A DNA stretch of 61,150 nt, from the NCBI GenBank assembly GCA_016715105.1, contig JADKBO010000040.1, positions 1 through 61,150 on the forward strand. The letters are read 5' to 3'. A model generated the notes under the pieces. It saw only the letters and a list, made by a program, of their open reading frames with translations, did no database searches and was not told where the DNA came from. Positions 27,503 through 37,356 of this stretch are shown here, piece by piece (the stretch's first letter is position 1; each line of letters begins with the position of its first letter). The DNA comes from Saprospiraceae bacterium. GTDB taxonomy: Bacteria; Bacteroidota; Bacteroidia; Chitinophagales; Saprospiraceae. A program made the translations under genes and the position numbers.

Positions 27503-27590
27503 TTGATATATTTATGTTTGCTAGAAAATCACTTATAAAACTGAATGGGTGAATTTCTTTTGTGTGCAATCATCAGAATAGTAAAGATAA

Positions 27591-28163
27591 ATGAATAAAG
27601 GAAGATTGGAAGCGTTTAGTGATGGTGTCTTAGCCATTATCATTACCATCATGGTGTTGGAACTCAAGGTGCCACATGGCAATGAGCTCAAAGATCTTCA
27701 ACCTTTGATTCCGAAAGTCTTAAGTTACTTATTGAGTTTTATTTATATAGGCATTTATTGGAATAACCATCACCACATGATGCACACTGTAAAAGTCGTC
27801 AATGGTCGCATCCTTTGGGCCAATCTGCATCTGTTGTTTTGGTTATCGTTGGTTCCTTTCTCAACGGGATGGGTAGGTGAAAACCATTTTAGTCAGACTC
27901 CTTTGGCCTTGTATGGTATCAATCTATTGATGGCAGCCATTGCTTATTTTATTTTACAGAATATTATCATTCAAAGTCATGGCGCTGACTCGGTACTTGC
28001 AAAGGCTGTTGGTGATGACGTGAAAGGTAAACTTTCTCCAATATTGTACCTATTTGCCATTTTGAGTAGTTGGTATTTACCTTGGCTAGCAGGCATCATT
28101 TATATAATTGTTGCTTTAATGTGGTTGATTCCAGACAAAAGAATTGAGAAAAAATTGCAATAA
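27591..28163 (+). CDS. TMEM175-type (DUF1211) potassium channel
   Basis: This 190-residue membrane protein opens MNKGRLEAFSDGVLAIIITIMVLELKVP, holding the FSDGVxAI signature of the first helix in TMEM175 channels. About six membrane segments are visible, including IYIGIYWNNHHHMM and LHLLFWLSLVPF. Bacterial members form tetrameric potassium-permeable channels without a classical selectivity filter. It is divergent from the Crp/Fnr regulator. Confidence 0.88.
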   Translation: MNKGRLEAFSDGVLAIIITIMVLELKVPHGNELKDLQPLIPKVLSYLLSFIYIGIYWNNHHHMMHTVKVVNGRILWANLHLLFWLSLVPFSTGWVGENHFSQTPLALYGINLLMAAIAYFILQNIIIQSHGADSVLAKAVGDDVKGKLSPILYLFAILSSWYLPWLAGIIYIIVALMWLIPDKRIEKKLQ

Positions 28164-28176
28164 AATTAAGGGTATT

Positions 28177-29148
28177 TTAGGCTTTTGGCAATAGTGGTGT
28201 TTTCTTTTTGAATGCAATGATCAAACCACAAATAATGACGAATAAAATACCCATCCATGTGATCAGATAAGGAATCGGGTCTGACAAAAGAATACCAAAT
28301 AATATAGAAAATACGATGTTGCTATAACCTACTGCGGCTATAATTCCAGTCTTTTGATGGCTGAATGCTTTGGTTAAATAGATTTGACCAAATAATGCAG
28401 CAATTCCCAATAATAAGACCCAACCTAAATCTCTCCATTGCGGCCATACCCATTTCTCTATGATAAAATCAAAATCAGGATTGTAAAAATAATGGCCTAT
28501 GACCATGGATATGATGGGTAAAACAATTCCTGCCGCCATGAAAGAAAAAACGATCACTTTGGTGTGATAAAAATCTCTTAACCCGCGGATGCTCAGATAA
28601 GCACTACCAGTCAACACGGCATTGCTAAATCCGATCGTATTGCTCTTGAGACTCAAGGAACTTACACTTATTTGAGGGAAGAAAATCATACATATTCCTG
28701 CAAAGCCCACCAATACAGCTAGCCATTCTTTGGCTTCCAACTTTTCACCAAATGCAAAAATACTCATGATCGCTAAAAATACAGGATAGGACTGCTGATA
28801 AGTAATGGCAACCGCAAGGCCTATTTTAGAAATACTGTAGAAAAATGCATAAAGTGCGATCGTACCTATGACACCTCTAAAAACCAATAAGGCAAATTTT
28901 CCACCTTTTTGTATTGCAGGAATTCTACACAATGCATAGATGATGAAAGGTATACCAACCAAATTTCTAAAAAAAACCAATTCTATGGGGCCAATGTCAT
29001 TGCGCAAAATCCTGGTGCAAGCTCCGGTGAGTGCAAAACAAAAGGAGGCAATGAGCATGTAGATGATGCCAGCATTGGCGTCTACTTCTCCTTCATCATG
29101 ATTAGCTTTCTGGTTTATTGAGGATTGTAATGATTTCTCCATAATCAA
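28177..29148 (-). CDS. EamA/DMT-family transporter
   Basis: This 323-residue protein has ten likely membrane helices in two EamA repeats, beginning GIIYMLIASFCFALTGACTRILRN and including ELVFFRNLVGIPFI and AITYQQSYPVFLAIMSIFAFGEKLEAKEWLA. A hydrophilic N-terminal stretch of about 25 residues precedes the first helix. DMT transporters export amino acids, nucleotides or other metabolites; the substrate cannot be assigned. It is convergent with the TMEM175-like gene. The ATG at 29142 (MEKS) is an equally good start. Confidence 0.85.
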   Translation of the reverse strand: MIMEKSLQSSINQKANHDEGEVDANAGIIYMLIASFCFALTGACTRILRNDIGPIELVFFRNLVGIPFIIYALCRIPAIQKGGKFALLVFRGVIGTIALYAFFYSISKIGLAVAITYQQSYPVFLAIMSIFAFGEKLEAKEWLAVLVGFAGICMIFFPQISVSSLSLKSNTIGFSNAVLTGSAYLSIRGLRDFYHTKVIVFSFMAAGIVLPIISMVIGHYFYNPDFDFIIEKWVWPQWRDLGWVLLLGIAALFGQIYLTKAFSHQKTGIIAAVGYSNIVFSILFGILLSDPIPYLITWMGILFVIICGLIIAFKKKTPLLPKA

Positions 29149-29387
29149 ATAGCAAACACCGAAAGTAAGATTATTTATTTCAAAAAAATATATAATCGTC
29201 TAATTATTAAACCATTTCGCTGAAATAGCTGGCATGTATACACTCCACAAAACTGCTTTGGAATTCATTGAAACTAGAGTTCCAATAAACCTAAGAGAGG
29301 AGAAACCAAAATTTTATAATATAATTTCTTTTATTCAAAATTAAGTGACAAATTTGTTGTATTATTTACTCAAATAAAGAATTTATT

Positions 29388-29963
29388 TTGGACAATCAAG
29401 TAATTGACGATAATTTTATAATCGGTGATAAACCAAACTATAAACTTGCAGGTTTTGGGATCCGATTTGGTGCATCACTCATCGATTTTTGTGCGATGAT
29501 ACCATTGGTGGGTATAAGTATTTACAATACATATTTTCTAAAAAACCTTCCATTGGCACTCGTAATAGGAATCCTGCTGATGTGTTATAAACCATTTATG
29601 GAATTTCAATATGGTGCAACGCTGGGGAAAATGGCGGTAAAATTAAAAGTTGTCAATTTAGATTTTGAAAAAATTACGTTATCTCAATCTATAACCAGGT
29701 ATATACCCTGGCTTGGTGGTTCACTCCTAAGTTTAGCTACTATTTACTTACTTTTCCAAAACCCAGAATTTAAGGAGACTACTGATTTTATGGCCATCGC
29801 ATTGATTCAGGGTGAATTGATGCCTCAATGGATTAATTATGCAGTTAACTCTATTACTTTAATATCGGCTTTGGTGATCATTTTTAATAAGAATAAACAA
29901 GGCTTGCATGACATGCTTGCAGATACCTATTGTGTGTATAAGGAGCAGACAGATATTTTTTAA
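29388..29963 (+). CDS. RDD-family membrane protein, TTG start
   Basis: This 191-residue protein carries the RDD domain: AGFGIRFGASLIDFCAMIPLVG in the first helix, GATLGKMAVKLKVV, and KQGLHDMLADTYCV near the end. Four or five membrane segments are visible. No ATG lies in frame before the domain, so the start is TTG at 29388 or a little upstream in the open frame. RDD proteins have been linked to ion transport or cargo-specific membrane roles, but no function can be given here. It stands alone between AT-rich spacers. Confidence 0.8.
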   Translation: MDNQVIDDNFIIGDKPNYKLAGFGIRFGASLIDFCAMIPLVGISIYNTYFLKNLPLALVIGILLMCYKPFMEFQYGATLGKMAVKLKVVNLDFEKITLSQSITRYIPWLGGSLLSLATIYLLFQNPEFKETTDFMAIALIQGELMPQWINYAVNSITLISALVIIFNKNKQGLHDMLADTYCVYKEQTDIF

Positions 29964-30302
29964 TTCGAGTTTAATTTTCAAAGGCATTATAATTTACGAC
30001 TACTGCAACCAATAAAATATAAAAGTTTTATCAAAGGTTTCACCCCTATTTTCATTCATTTTATTGATAATTACCTAAAGAGTTTTTTATTTCTTTTACG
30101 CTATTTAATTCCAATTTATAAAAAAATCTGGTGTCTAATTGTATGATTTAATTCAATTTCCACAGTTTGAATGCTCTCATAATCTTGTGCAAATTGATTG
30201 ATTAATTAAAGGAATATTCATATTAAAAAAGCTTCAAAATCAGTTCCGGATTTAACGTATAATTGATATATTCGACCTGTCACATTCAAATAAAATATAC
30301 AA
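29964..30302. other. AT-rich spacer, nothing recognised
   Basis: This 339-bp stretch has no credible reading frame, hairpin terminator or repeat. It presumably holds the promoter of the epimerase-like lipoprotein gene, but no clear TAnnTTTG box stands at a suitable distance. Confidence 0.5.
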
Positions 30303-31670
30303 ATGAAGCCAAAATTTACAAATGCTGTTTTATTGGTTTTTGCCATAGCCATTTTTGTTGGATGTAAAGCAGATTCTCAAGATTCAAACAAAAATATTAC
30401 CCTGAATGAAGATTTCAAATCTGAGATAAGTGCAGCCGCTGACCAACACTTCAAGACTTGGTTTCCAAAAATAATCGACACAATCAATTGTGGTTATTAT
30501 ACCAATTTTGAGTATGACTGGAAGATGTCAGACCAACAAGAAAAAATGTTGGTGACCCAAGCCAGAGCATTGTGGGCAGCTGCCATTGCAAGTCAATATT
30601 ATCCTCATGATTCCACCTTTAAAATCGCGGCTGATCACGGTTTTGAATTTCTCACCACCCAAATGTGGGACGATGTCAATGGTGGTTTTTATCTTAATTA
30701 TCCAAATACCAATTCTGGTGAAATTTCCTATAAACTATTGTATGGCAATGCCTTTGCACTGTATGCGCTTGCTGAATATGCCAAAATAAATGATTCAAAA
30801 AAGGTCATTAAATGGATCGAAAAGACCTTTCAGTGGATGGACTTCAAAGCACGTAGACCTGGCGAGTCTGGCTATTACAACATCATTACCGATACCTTAC
30901 AAGACAAAAATTCAGCTGCCTACCAGAAGTTTGCGGGTTCAATAGGTTGGGGAAATCCTGATTGGAAAGACCAAAACACTTCTATTCACTTATTGGAGGC
31001 ATTTACAAATGCCTATGTAGTATGGCCAGATGAACGACTCAGATTGAGGTTGGAAGAAATGCTTTTGATAGTTAGAGATAAAATGGTCAATGAAAAAAAT
31101 GGCCTCAACCTTTATTTTGACAAAGATTTCAAACCCATCACTTTTGAGGATGATTCGCGCGAAACTATTCTCAAAAACATACACTTAGATCACATATCCT
31201 TTGGACACAATATCGAAACGTCCTTTTTGATGATCGATGCTGCAAGGATTTTGTATGACACCATAGATACGCTCACAATGAAAGTTGCCACCGCACTTTT
31301 AGATCACACCATTGACCATGGTTTTGGTCCAAATTATACTGGTATATATGATAAAGCCTATCAGTTCAAAGGCAGTGATACATTGGAGATCGTAGCCAAT
31401 CAAAAAACGTGGTGGGCACAGGCTGAAGCCTTACACACTCTAGTTTTGTTTTCCAGCCTGATTCCTGAGCGGAAAACAGAATTTATGAACATCGCCATTA
31501 AACTATGGGACTACATGAAGCAAAATATAATTGATTCTGAACACGGAGGTTGGTATGGCAACGGCTTGGACAATAATCCAGAATCTAAAACAGAAAGAAA
31601 GGCACACCAATGGAAGGGACCATATCATGATGGGCGAGCTTTGTTGTTTTGTAAAATGTACTTACAATAG
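30303..31670 (+). CDS. AGE-family (N-acylglucosamine/cellobiose 2-epimerase-like) lipoprotein
   Basis: This 455-residue protein has a signal peptide with lipobox IFVGC (Cys21), unusual for this family because most AGE enzymes are cytoplasmic. The (alpha/alpha)6-barrel blocks are present: VTQARALWAAAIAS, NTSIHLLEAFTNAYVVWPD, ISFGHNIETSFLMIDAA, TWWAQAEALHTLVLF and WKGPYHDGRALLFC. The histidines of the epimerase site (in SIHLLEA, FGHNIE and YHDGR) are kept. It would act on a 1,4-linked disaccharide or acylated hexosamine in the periplasm. It is followed by a GH9 gene after 164 bp. A second, cytoplasmic AGE enzyme lies in the mannan operon at 56038. Confidence 0.85.
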   Translation: MKPKFTNAVLLVFAIAIFVGCKADSQDSNKNITLNEDFKSEISAAADQHFKTWFPKIIDTINCGYYTNFEYDWKMSDQQEKMLVTQARALWAAAIASQYYPHDSTFKIAADHGFEFLTTQMWDDVNGGFYLNYPNTNSGEISYKLLYGNAFALYALAEYAKINDSKKVIKWIEKTFQWMDFKARRPGESGYYNIITDTLQDKNSAAYQKFAGSIGWGNPDWKDQNTSIHLLEAFTNAYVVWPDERLRLRLEEMLLIVRDKMVNEKNGLNLYFDKDFKPITFEDDSRETILKNIHLDHISFGHNIETSFLMIDAARILYDTIDTLTMKVATALLDHTIDHGFGPNYTGIYDKAYQFKGSDTLEIVANQKTWWAQAEALHTLVLFSSLIPERKTEFMNIAIKLWDYMKQNIIDSEHGGWYGNGLDNNPESKTERKAHQWKGPYHDGRALLFCKMYLQ

Positions 31671-31834
31671 AAAATTTCATTTTCGAAAGAAATTGATTGC
31701 TTGCAAATTGGCATTTACAGTTACATTCAACAATCACTTTTAAGCGATTAATGTGAAAAAATACGTGGTTTATTTTTGATTTAGATTTAATGTCATATCA
31801 TTGATTGAAGTTTAAAATCAGAAATTGAAATCAC

Positions 31835-34123
31835 ATGTTTAGCACAAAAAAGCACTTACAACTTACACTTTGCACCTTATTTATCATTCTATTTTCAAAC
31901 CAAATTCACAGCCAACAGCTGACTCTTTCTCCTGAAGGATATTTCACCAGCAGAGGATTGGATGTTACTGTATTTGACGATATTTACCCAGACGGGCACC
32001 AAACAGGGGTAACGGTCATTCAACACGGCGAACGCACCATTGCCAATGGAGATTTGCGTTTGGAAATTTCTCCCGGACAATGGTCACCCGTACCAAAAGG
32101 TGGAAAAAAAACAGTTGATACGTTACAAAATATCATCATTCAGGAATTATGGTATCCAGATTCATCAAAAAACAGAGTCGGTTTTAACCCCATAATTTAT
32201 CCTGATCTCAGATTTAAATATCGGGTGAAAGTACAACCTACTAAAGGGCATGCTTTCAGAATCACCGTTGATTTGGATGAAGAAATTCCAAAAGAATGGG
32301 TAGGTAAAATCGGATTTAATCTGGAAATATTCCCTGGTCAAGTATTTGGCAAGACTTACAGCGGAGGAGGTAAGACCGGTATTTTCACACCTTCCCCATA
32401 TGGGCCAGTTGGTTTACAAAAAGATGGAGAAATGTTGGGTATGGCTTTGTGTCAAGGCAAGGAAATCATTATTTCACCTGAAGATGAGCGGTATGCCGCC
32501 AAATTCATTTCTCATATGGGCGAATTGGTGCTTTGGGATGGAAGGACGAATCACAATAATGGTTGGTTTATCGTAAGGGCAGAAGTTGCAGCAGGCAAAA
32601 CCAAAAACGTCATCGATATAGAAGTTGATCCTACCGTTATTGAAGGTTGGGAATATGAACCAGTTGTGCAGATTTCACAAATAGGTTATTACCCGGGACA
32701 AAACAAAATGGCGGTAATTGAAACTGATAAGGCACACAAAAACAACCTTCCATTGGTCTTATATAAACACGATACTGGTGGAAAATCCATTGTAAAAACG
32801 ATGATTCCAGCCTTATGGGGGGATTTTTTGAGGTATCAATATTTCACTGCTGATTTTAGCGATATCAAACAAGAAGGTATTTATTCTCTGAGTTACGGAG
32901 ATGCAAAGACCAACGCATTCAGGATTGACAAAAATCTATTGGATCGGGATGTTTGGCAACCAGTCATTGATTATTTTATGCCTGTACAAATGTGCCATAT
33001 GCGCGTCAATGAAAAATACAGGGTTTGGCATGACTTCTGCCACTTGGATGATGCTTTGATGGCACCAGTCGATACCAATCATTTTGACGGTTACAAACAA
33101 GGTCCGTCGACTTTGACCAAATTCAAACCGTTGCAACCTGTCAAAGGGCTCAATCAAGGTGGATGGCACGATGCTGGTGATTATGACTTAAGGGTTGAGT
33201 CCCAGATTGGAGATGTCATGAATCTCGCCTTGATGTTGGAGGAATTTGACATCGATGACTACGACGCGACTGCGATTGATGCCAAAAAGAAAATTGTAGA
33301 AATTCATCAACAAGATGGCATTCCAGATTTGGTACAACAAATAGAACATGGTCTTTCTTCCATATTAGGTGGATATAGGGCTATGGGCAGGTTATATAGA
33401 GGTATTATTTGTAATCAGTTGAGACAATACGTATTGCTTGGCGATGCGTCTTCCATGACTGATCAGGTGTGGGACAAAAACCCTGGCCTTGGTGACGATG
33501 ATAGATGGGTATTTACGGAAGAAAACCCGGACAGGGAACTCAATGTTGCTTTATCCAGTTTTGATCGAGTGGGATTTCATATAGGAAGGATCAAACACAT
33601 GATCAAGGATCAGGACTTACTCAAAGAGCTGGATCAAAAAGCTGAACTTTTAGGCAATAAATTGAGAGCAAACGCTAAGGCAGATTCACCATATGGCGTT
33701 CCCTACAAACCCAATATTTGGGGAGCTGGTTGGACACTTCAAGAGTTTGGTGTAGATCAATATTATTTCTGTAAATCTTGGCCAGACCGTGGTTTTACTG
33801 ATTTGTATGCCAATGCACTCAACTTCATTTTAGGCGTACATCCAGGAAATAATACAGCCTCTTTTGCCAGCGGAATTGGTTCAAATTCACTTCTGGTAGC
33901 ATATGGTGTGAACAGGGCTGATTGGTCATATATCCCGGGTGGTGTTGGATCTGGTACTGCATTAATAAGGCCCAATTTGCCAGAGCTCAAGACATGGCCT
34001 TACTTCTGGCAACAAACAGAATATGTAATGGGTGGAGGGTCTACAGATTTTATGTTTTTTGGTATTGGCAGTAAGGAAATTGATGTCCAATTAATTCAAT
34101 TGGCTTCGCCAGCAATGCTTTAA
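31835..34123 (+). CDS. Secreted glycoside hydrolase family 9 protein
   Basis: This 762-residue protein has a signal peptide (TLCTLFIILFSNQIHSQ). An N-terminal beta-rich region of about 270 residues is followed by the CelD-type Ig-like domain (VVQISQIGYYPGQNKMAVIET) and an (alpha/alpha)6 GH9 catalytic domain. GGWHDAGDYD (about residue 442) supplies the nucleophile-side aspartates. HPGNNTASF and QQTEYVMGG (Glu near residue 729) fit the C-terminal His and proton-donor Glu. GH9 enzymes are mostly beta-1,4-glucanases; glucosaminidases are also known. There is no T9SS domain. The neighbour is an epimerase-like lipoprotein. A TATTTTTG box lies at 31771-31778. Confidence 0.87.
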   Translation: MFSTKKHLQLTLCTLFIILFSNQIHSQQLTLSPEGYFTSRGLDVTVFDDIYPDGHQTGVTVIQHGERTIANGDLRLEISPGQWSPVPKGGKKTVDTLQNIIIQELWYPDSSKNRVGFNPIIYPDLRFKYRVKVQPTKGHAFRITVDLDEEIPKEWVGKIGFNLEIFPGQVFGKTYSGGGKTGIFTPSPYGPVGLQKDGEMLGMALCQGKEIIISPEDERYAAKFISHMGELVLWDGRTNHNNGWFIVRAEVAAGKTKNVIDIEVDPTVIEGWEYEPVVQISQIGYYPGQNKMAVIETDKAHKNNLPLVLYKHDTGGKSIVKTMIPALWGDFLRYQYFTADFSDIKQEGIYSLSYGDAKTNAFRIDKNLLDRDVWQPVIDYFMPVQMCHMRVNEKYRVWHDFCHLDDALMAPVDTNHFDGYKQGPSTLTKFKPLQPVKGLNQGGWHDAGDYDLRVESQIGDVMNLALMLEEFDIDDYDATAIDAKKKIVEIHQQDGIPDLVQQIEHGLSSILGGYRAMGRLYRGIICNQLRQYVLLGDASSMTDQVWDKNPGLGDDDRWVFTEENPDRELNVALSSFDRVGFHIGRIKHMIKDQDLLKELDQKAELLGNKLRANAKADSPYGVPYKPNIWGAGWTLQEFGVDQYYFCKSWPDRGFTDLYANALNFILGVHPGNNTASFASGIGSNSLLVAYGVNRADWSYIPGGVGSGTALIRPNLPELKTWPYFWQQTEYVMGGGSTDFMFFGIGSKEIDVQLIQLASPAML

Positions 34124-34508
34124 GCGCAATGGGCAATTCCCTTCGGGGCAATCCATTGTTGAAGCAGGGACAAGCGGAGTTCAATGGAGTCCAATATGAG
34201 TTCAATGGAGTTCAATTATGTTAATGAATTTAGAGGATTTTTTGGAGAGACGCAAAATTTTGCGGCTTAACGAATATTTTTTTTAAGGTGGGCAATGCCT
34301 TGTCATTACCAAGGACAGGGGGAGTTCAATTAGGTCAAGGAATTTAAAGGAATTATTGGAGAGATGCAAAATTTTGCGGCTTCACGAATATTTTTTCAAA
34401 GGTGGGTGAAGGTAAAAATTTTTGGTTCCTCGAGGCTCGTGGCTCGCCTCGGGGCAAAAGCAATAATGCAAAATTAAAGCACGGATCTAGTAAAAATAGC
34501 TCTCGTAT
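34124..34508. repeat. Direct repeats with a GCAAAATTTTGC palindrome in the GH9/plug-protein spacer
   Basis: Two copies of a segment of about 80 bp (about 34209-34290 and 34322-34403) share GGAGTTCAATT, TTGGAGAGAyGCAAAATTTTGC and CGGCTTmACGAATATTTTTT. The core GCAAAATTTTGC is a perfect 12-bp palindrome. GAGTTCAATGGAGT repeats precede them (about 34177-34219), and a fragment of the CTCGTGGCTCG repeat seen at 14.9-16 kb lies at about 34436-34450. The stretch is non-coding. Confidence 0.7.
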
Positions 34509-36272
34509 TTACTCATCAACACTTGCATCTACCCCAAAATAATAATTTTTGACACCTGTATTTGTCACTATTTGGAACATAAACGCACCGCTTTCATCAT
34601 TGTGTTGATAACAAAAAGGGGCCGTTTGTGGCTTGCCGATAAACTGCAATTGACTTAAGAAGGGTTCTGGGTTTGCCACCTCTATCTTGCTTTGTAATTT
34701 TTCAAAGGCTTGCTCTTCTGTCAAACAGGAAAGGATGATGGGGCTCACTTTCTGTTTATATCCGGGTTTTGTGTGAATGTCAATAACACCGTTTCTTGCC
34801 AAGGCGCCAAAGTTATAACGGGTTGTTTTGAGCTGTCGGTACAAGGATATAGAATCCACTTCATTGTATGGAATGTCAAAAACATCAGAAGATTTTTCCT
34901 GAATAATACCGTTTACCAGCAGGGTTGGTGACTCAGGAAAAGGATTACGGGTATCTAAATTAAGCATCTTGATATCGTCTTCCTTATTTTTATTTTTAAT
35001 GACTTTTATCTGAGGTAAGGCCTCTGTAAAAAATAATTTGACGGATTCAAAAGGCTGATATACTGTCAGTTTGATGTGATCGTCTGCATTGACTCCTTCC
35101 ACTTCATAAATCTTTTTCTCGGCCAAAGCAATTTCATTTTTATAGATGCTTTGTATGATCAGACTTTTGCTGATGTTGGATTTGATCAACGCCATGGATT
35201 TTGAATCAAGGTTTGCTTTTTGCATGATCCCACATTTCCAAATCGGCTGCAGCCAACGTTGTTCTACTTCTGCATTGATGTTGGCAGAAGAGATGACATC
35301 CAAAAATTGCCCCTTTTGATCACCATATACCCCAGGAATGCGTAATACATAAAGCAGGTCTTGCGGTGCTTTTCTCAATTGATAAATTCGTTTTGCCCCG
35401 CTATGAAAAAAACCAGGTAATTTATGTTGACTTGGTACATAGTACAACAAAGCGAAATCATACAACCAATCTGACTCCGTAGTAAAATAACTCATAGTAG
35501 AAATGGCAGCAAAATTTTCTGCTTTTGAAATGCAAATCATTGGTGTAGAACCATCCATAATCTGATCAAAGCAGATTTGGTTCCTGGCACTTTTATCATT
35601 GTGAATGGACGCTAAATTACCCTGCCCGATATTATTTATAGCTATTGATCCCTTTGGATTACTGATGCTATTTACACGTTCCATTGCCAATCCACAAGGT
35701 CCTTCATTGGTAAATTCAATCATATGACCATTTTGCAATCCTTTGGGCACCTCTTTGGCAACAACTGATTTATCCATGTTTTCGAAACAATCATTCAGGC
35801 TGGCATCGGTTTGAGCATTTGAGGTTTTCAATGGGCAATCACCCAATTTAATGAACCGATGATAGACAGTATTTTCATCTCCCAAAATGTGAATAGTCGT
35901 GCTTTCTTCTATTTGAATTTTTGACAACTGTTGATCAAATATGGTGGCAGATAAAACATAAGTCCCAGGTTTTAATGATTCTGATATCCGCAATTTACCG
36001 GTAAAAGATGCTTTCTTTTCTGCATACAGTTGGTGGCTTATTACTTTTCCCTCTAGATCATATATCAACATATAAACCGTAGGAAATACAGATGCCCCAT
36101 TTCCCTTTTTTGCTAAAACTTCATCTTGATAAATGCCAAACCATAAATCCTGTCCAGGAATGACCAGATTTTGATTGACAACCAGTGTCAGTGGGTGATC
36201 CTGACTGATACCAACACTTGTGTTTAAGAGAAAAACTGCGAAGAATAATATTATCTTATTCATAAAAATCAA
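34509..36272 (-). CDS. Exported protein with a TonB-plug-like C-terminal segment
   Basis: This 587-residue protein has a signal peptide (IILFFAVFLLNTSVGIS). The N-terminal half resembles the macroglobulin-like beta domains of Bacteroidota surface proteins (GKVISHQLYAEKKASFTGKLRISESLKPGTYVLSA). Near the C-terminus a stretch LLVNGIIQEKSSDVFDIPYNEVDSISLYRQLKTTRYNFGALARNGVIDIHTK looks like part of a TonB-receptor plug domain, without any barrel. It is the last gene after a TonB receptor and two DUF4249 lipoproteins, 10 bp from the nearer one, so it belongs to that operon. A role with the outer-membrane transporter is inferred. The start may be at MNKIIL, three codons in. Confidence 0.7.
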   Translation of the reverse strand: MIFMNKIILFFAVFLLNTSVGISQDHPLTLVVNQNLVIPGQDLWFGIYQDEVLAKKGNGASVFPTVYMLIYDLEGKVISHQLYAEKKASFTGKLRISESLKPGTYVLSATIFDQQLSKIQIEESTTIHILGDENTVYHRFIKLGDCPLKTSNAQTDASLNDCFENMDKSVVAKEVPKGLQNGHMIEFTNEGPCGLAMERVNSISNPKGSIAINNIGQGNLASIHNDKSARNQICFDQIMDGSTPMICISKAENFAAISTMSYFTTESDWLYDFALLYYVPSQHKLPGFFHSGAKRIYQLRKAPQDLLYVLRIPGVYGDQKGQFLDVISSANINAEVEQRWLQPIWKCGIMQKANLDSKSMALIKSNISKSLIIQSIYKNEIALAEKKIYEVEGVNADDHIKLTVYQPFESVKLFFTEALPQIKVIKNKNKEDDIKMLNLDTRNPFPESPTLLVNGIIQEKSSDVFDIPYNEVDSISLYRQLKTTRYNFGALARNGVIDIHTKPGYKQKVSPIILSCLTEEQAFEKLQSKIEVANPEPFLSQLQFIGKPQTAPFCYQHNDESGAFMFQIVTNTGVKNYYFGVDASVDE

Positions 36273-36282
36273 TTATCATTTT

Positions 36283-37326
36283 TTATTGCCAATAAGGCGG
36301 TCTTGTGGTGCTGGAGTTTGATGAAATTGACAAACAGTCGTAACAAATCCTTGGTGGATTTCTGCTACATAAATTTATCCCAGGCACTCCAAGGTCATTG
36401 CTATTGGTAAAAATCCTTTTTACTGTTTTACTACCAACTGTGAAATTCCCATATGGATCTTCATTTTCATGCGAAGTGCAATAAATATTTCCGAATAGTC
36501 TACCCGGAGGTGGATCAAATAAGTCTTGTTCCTCCTTCAGAATTTTCCCTAAATTATTCCAATAAACATAGGTTGTACTATCGACAGAATATTGATTGAC
36601 CAAAAAACTGAAACGGTATAAAAATCGAAAATCATGGTCTGTCTGAAAAACCCTCCGTTCAAGTAATCGGTTATTGGGAAAAGAGCTTCCTGAAAAAGCA
36701 TTGATTTTACCCGTATCAAAATCTTGTTTGACGTAACAAGATTTTGGAATTTGAAAACTACCAATGATGCCAATTTCGTGGAATTCATACTCCCCACTTA
36801 TCCTATATACTGTAAAAATGGGCTGTCCATTAGACTCTAAAGTAGTATTCAATACCAAATTAACGACTGACCTGCTATTCACGCGCCCATTTTGGTCAAC
36901 GACACTTTCCTCGCCTATTTCTGCCCTGACGGAATCAATAGGAGCATTGACCATCATTTTTTGGTAACTGCTCTCATATTTATGATCACCAATAATCACC
37001 TCCAATTTGTATTGTCTACCAATTTCACCTTTGATCTCAGAAGCATATATTCCTTTTCCGATATATTTGAATGTATAATTACTTCCCTGATCGTCAGAAA
37101 TCCAAACCGATGCATTTTCGATAGGGTCTCCATTTGCTTGTGACTTGTCGATTTCCGAAGGTATTTTTCTTATTTCAATATATTTCATTTCAAGATCATC
37201 ACTCAATTGCCCAGTGATATTGATGCGATCAAAAATTTTGTTGTTTTCAAAAGGTATCTCATCTATACAATTGAATTGAGAAAGAATAGAAGTCAGCGCT
37301 AATATATATACCTTTTTTTTTATCAT
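36283..37326 (-). CDS. DUF4249 lipoprotein, second copy
   Basis: This 347-residue exported protein is paralogous to its upstream neighbour: the two share IDEIPFENNK.F.RI.I.GQ, QANGDPIENA, LFDPPPGR and the C-terminal TRPPYWQ / VRPSYWV pattern. A signal peptide ends near Cys20 (LSQFNC), so it is a probable lipoprotein. DUF4249 proteins accompany TonB-dependent receptors in Bacteroidota and are presumed to act at the cell surface. The start is 30 bp after the stop of the first copy. The ligand is unknown. Confidence 0.85.
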   Translation of the reverse strand: MIKKKVYILALTSILSQFNCIDEIPFENNKIFDRINITGQLSDDLEMKYIEIRKIPSEIDKSQANGDPIENASVWISDDQGSNYTFKYIGKGIYASEIKGEIGRQYKLEVIIGDHKYESSYQKMMVNAPIDSVRAEIGEESVVDQNGRVNSRSVVNLVLNTTLESNGQPIFTVYRISGEYEFHEIGIIGSFQIPKSCYVKQDFDTGKINAFSGSSFPNNRLLERRVFQTDHDFRFLYRFSFLVNQYSVDSTTYVYWNNLGKILKEEQDLFDPPPGRLFGNIYCTSHENEDPYGNFTVGSKTVKRIFTNSNDLGVPGINLCSRNPPRICYDCLSISSNSSTTRPPYWQ

Positions 37327-37356
37327 TTCTACTTTAAAAAATATCTCTAACCAACA

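Noticed and set aside
29234..29344. Thirty-six-codon frame (MYTLHKTALEFIETRVPINL) before the RDD gene
   Set aside because: Not obviously compositional noise, but too short and without family, promoter or context support.
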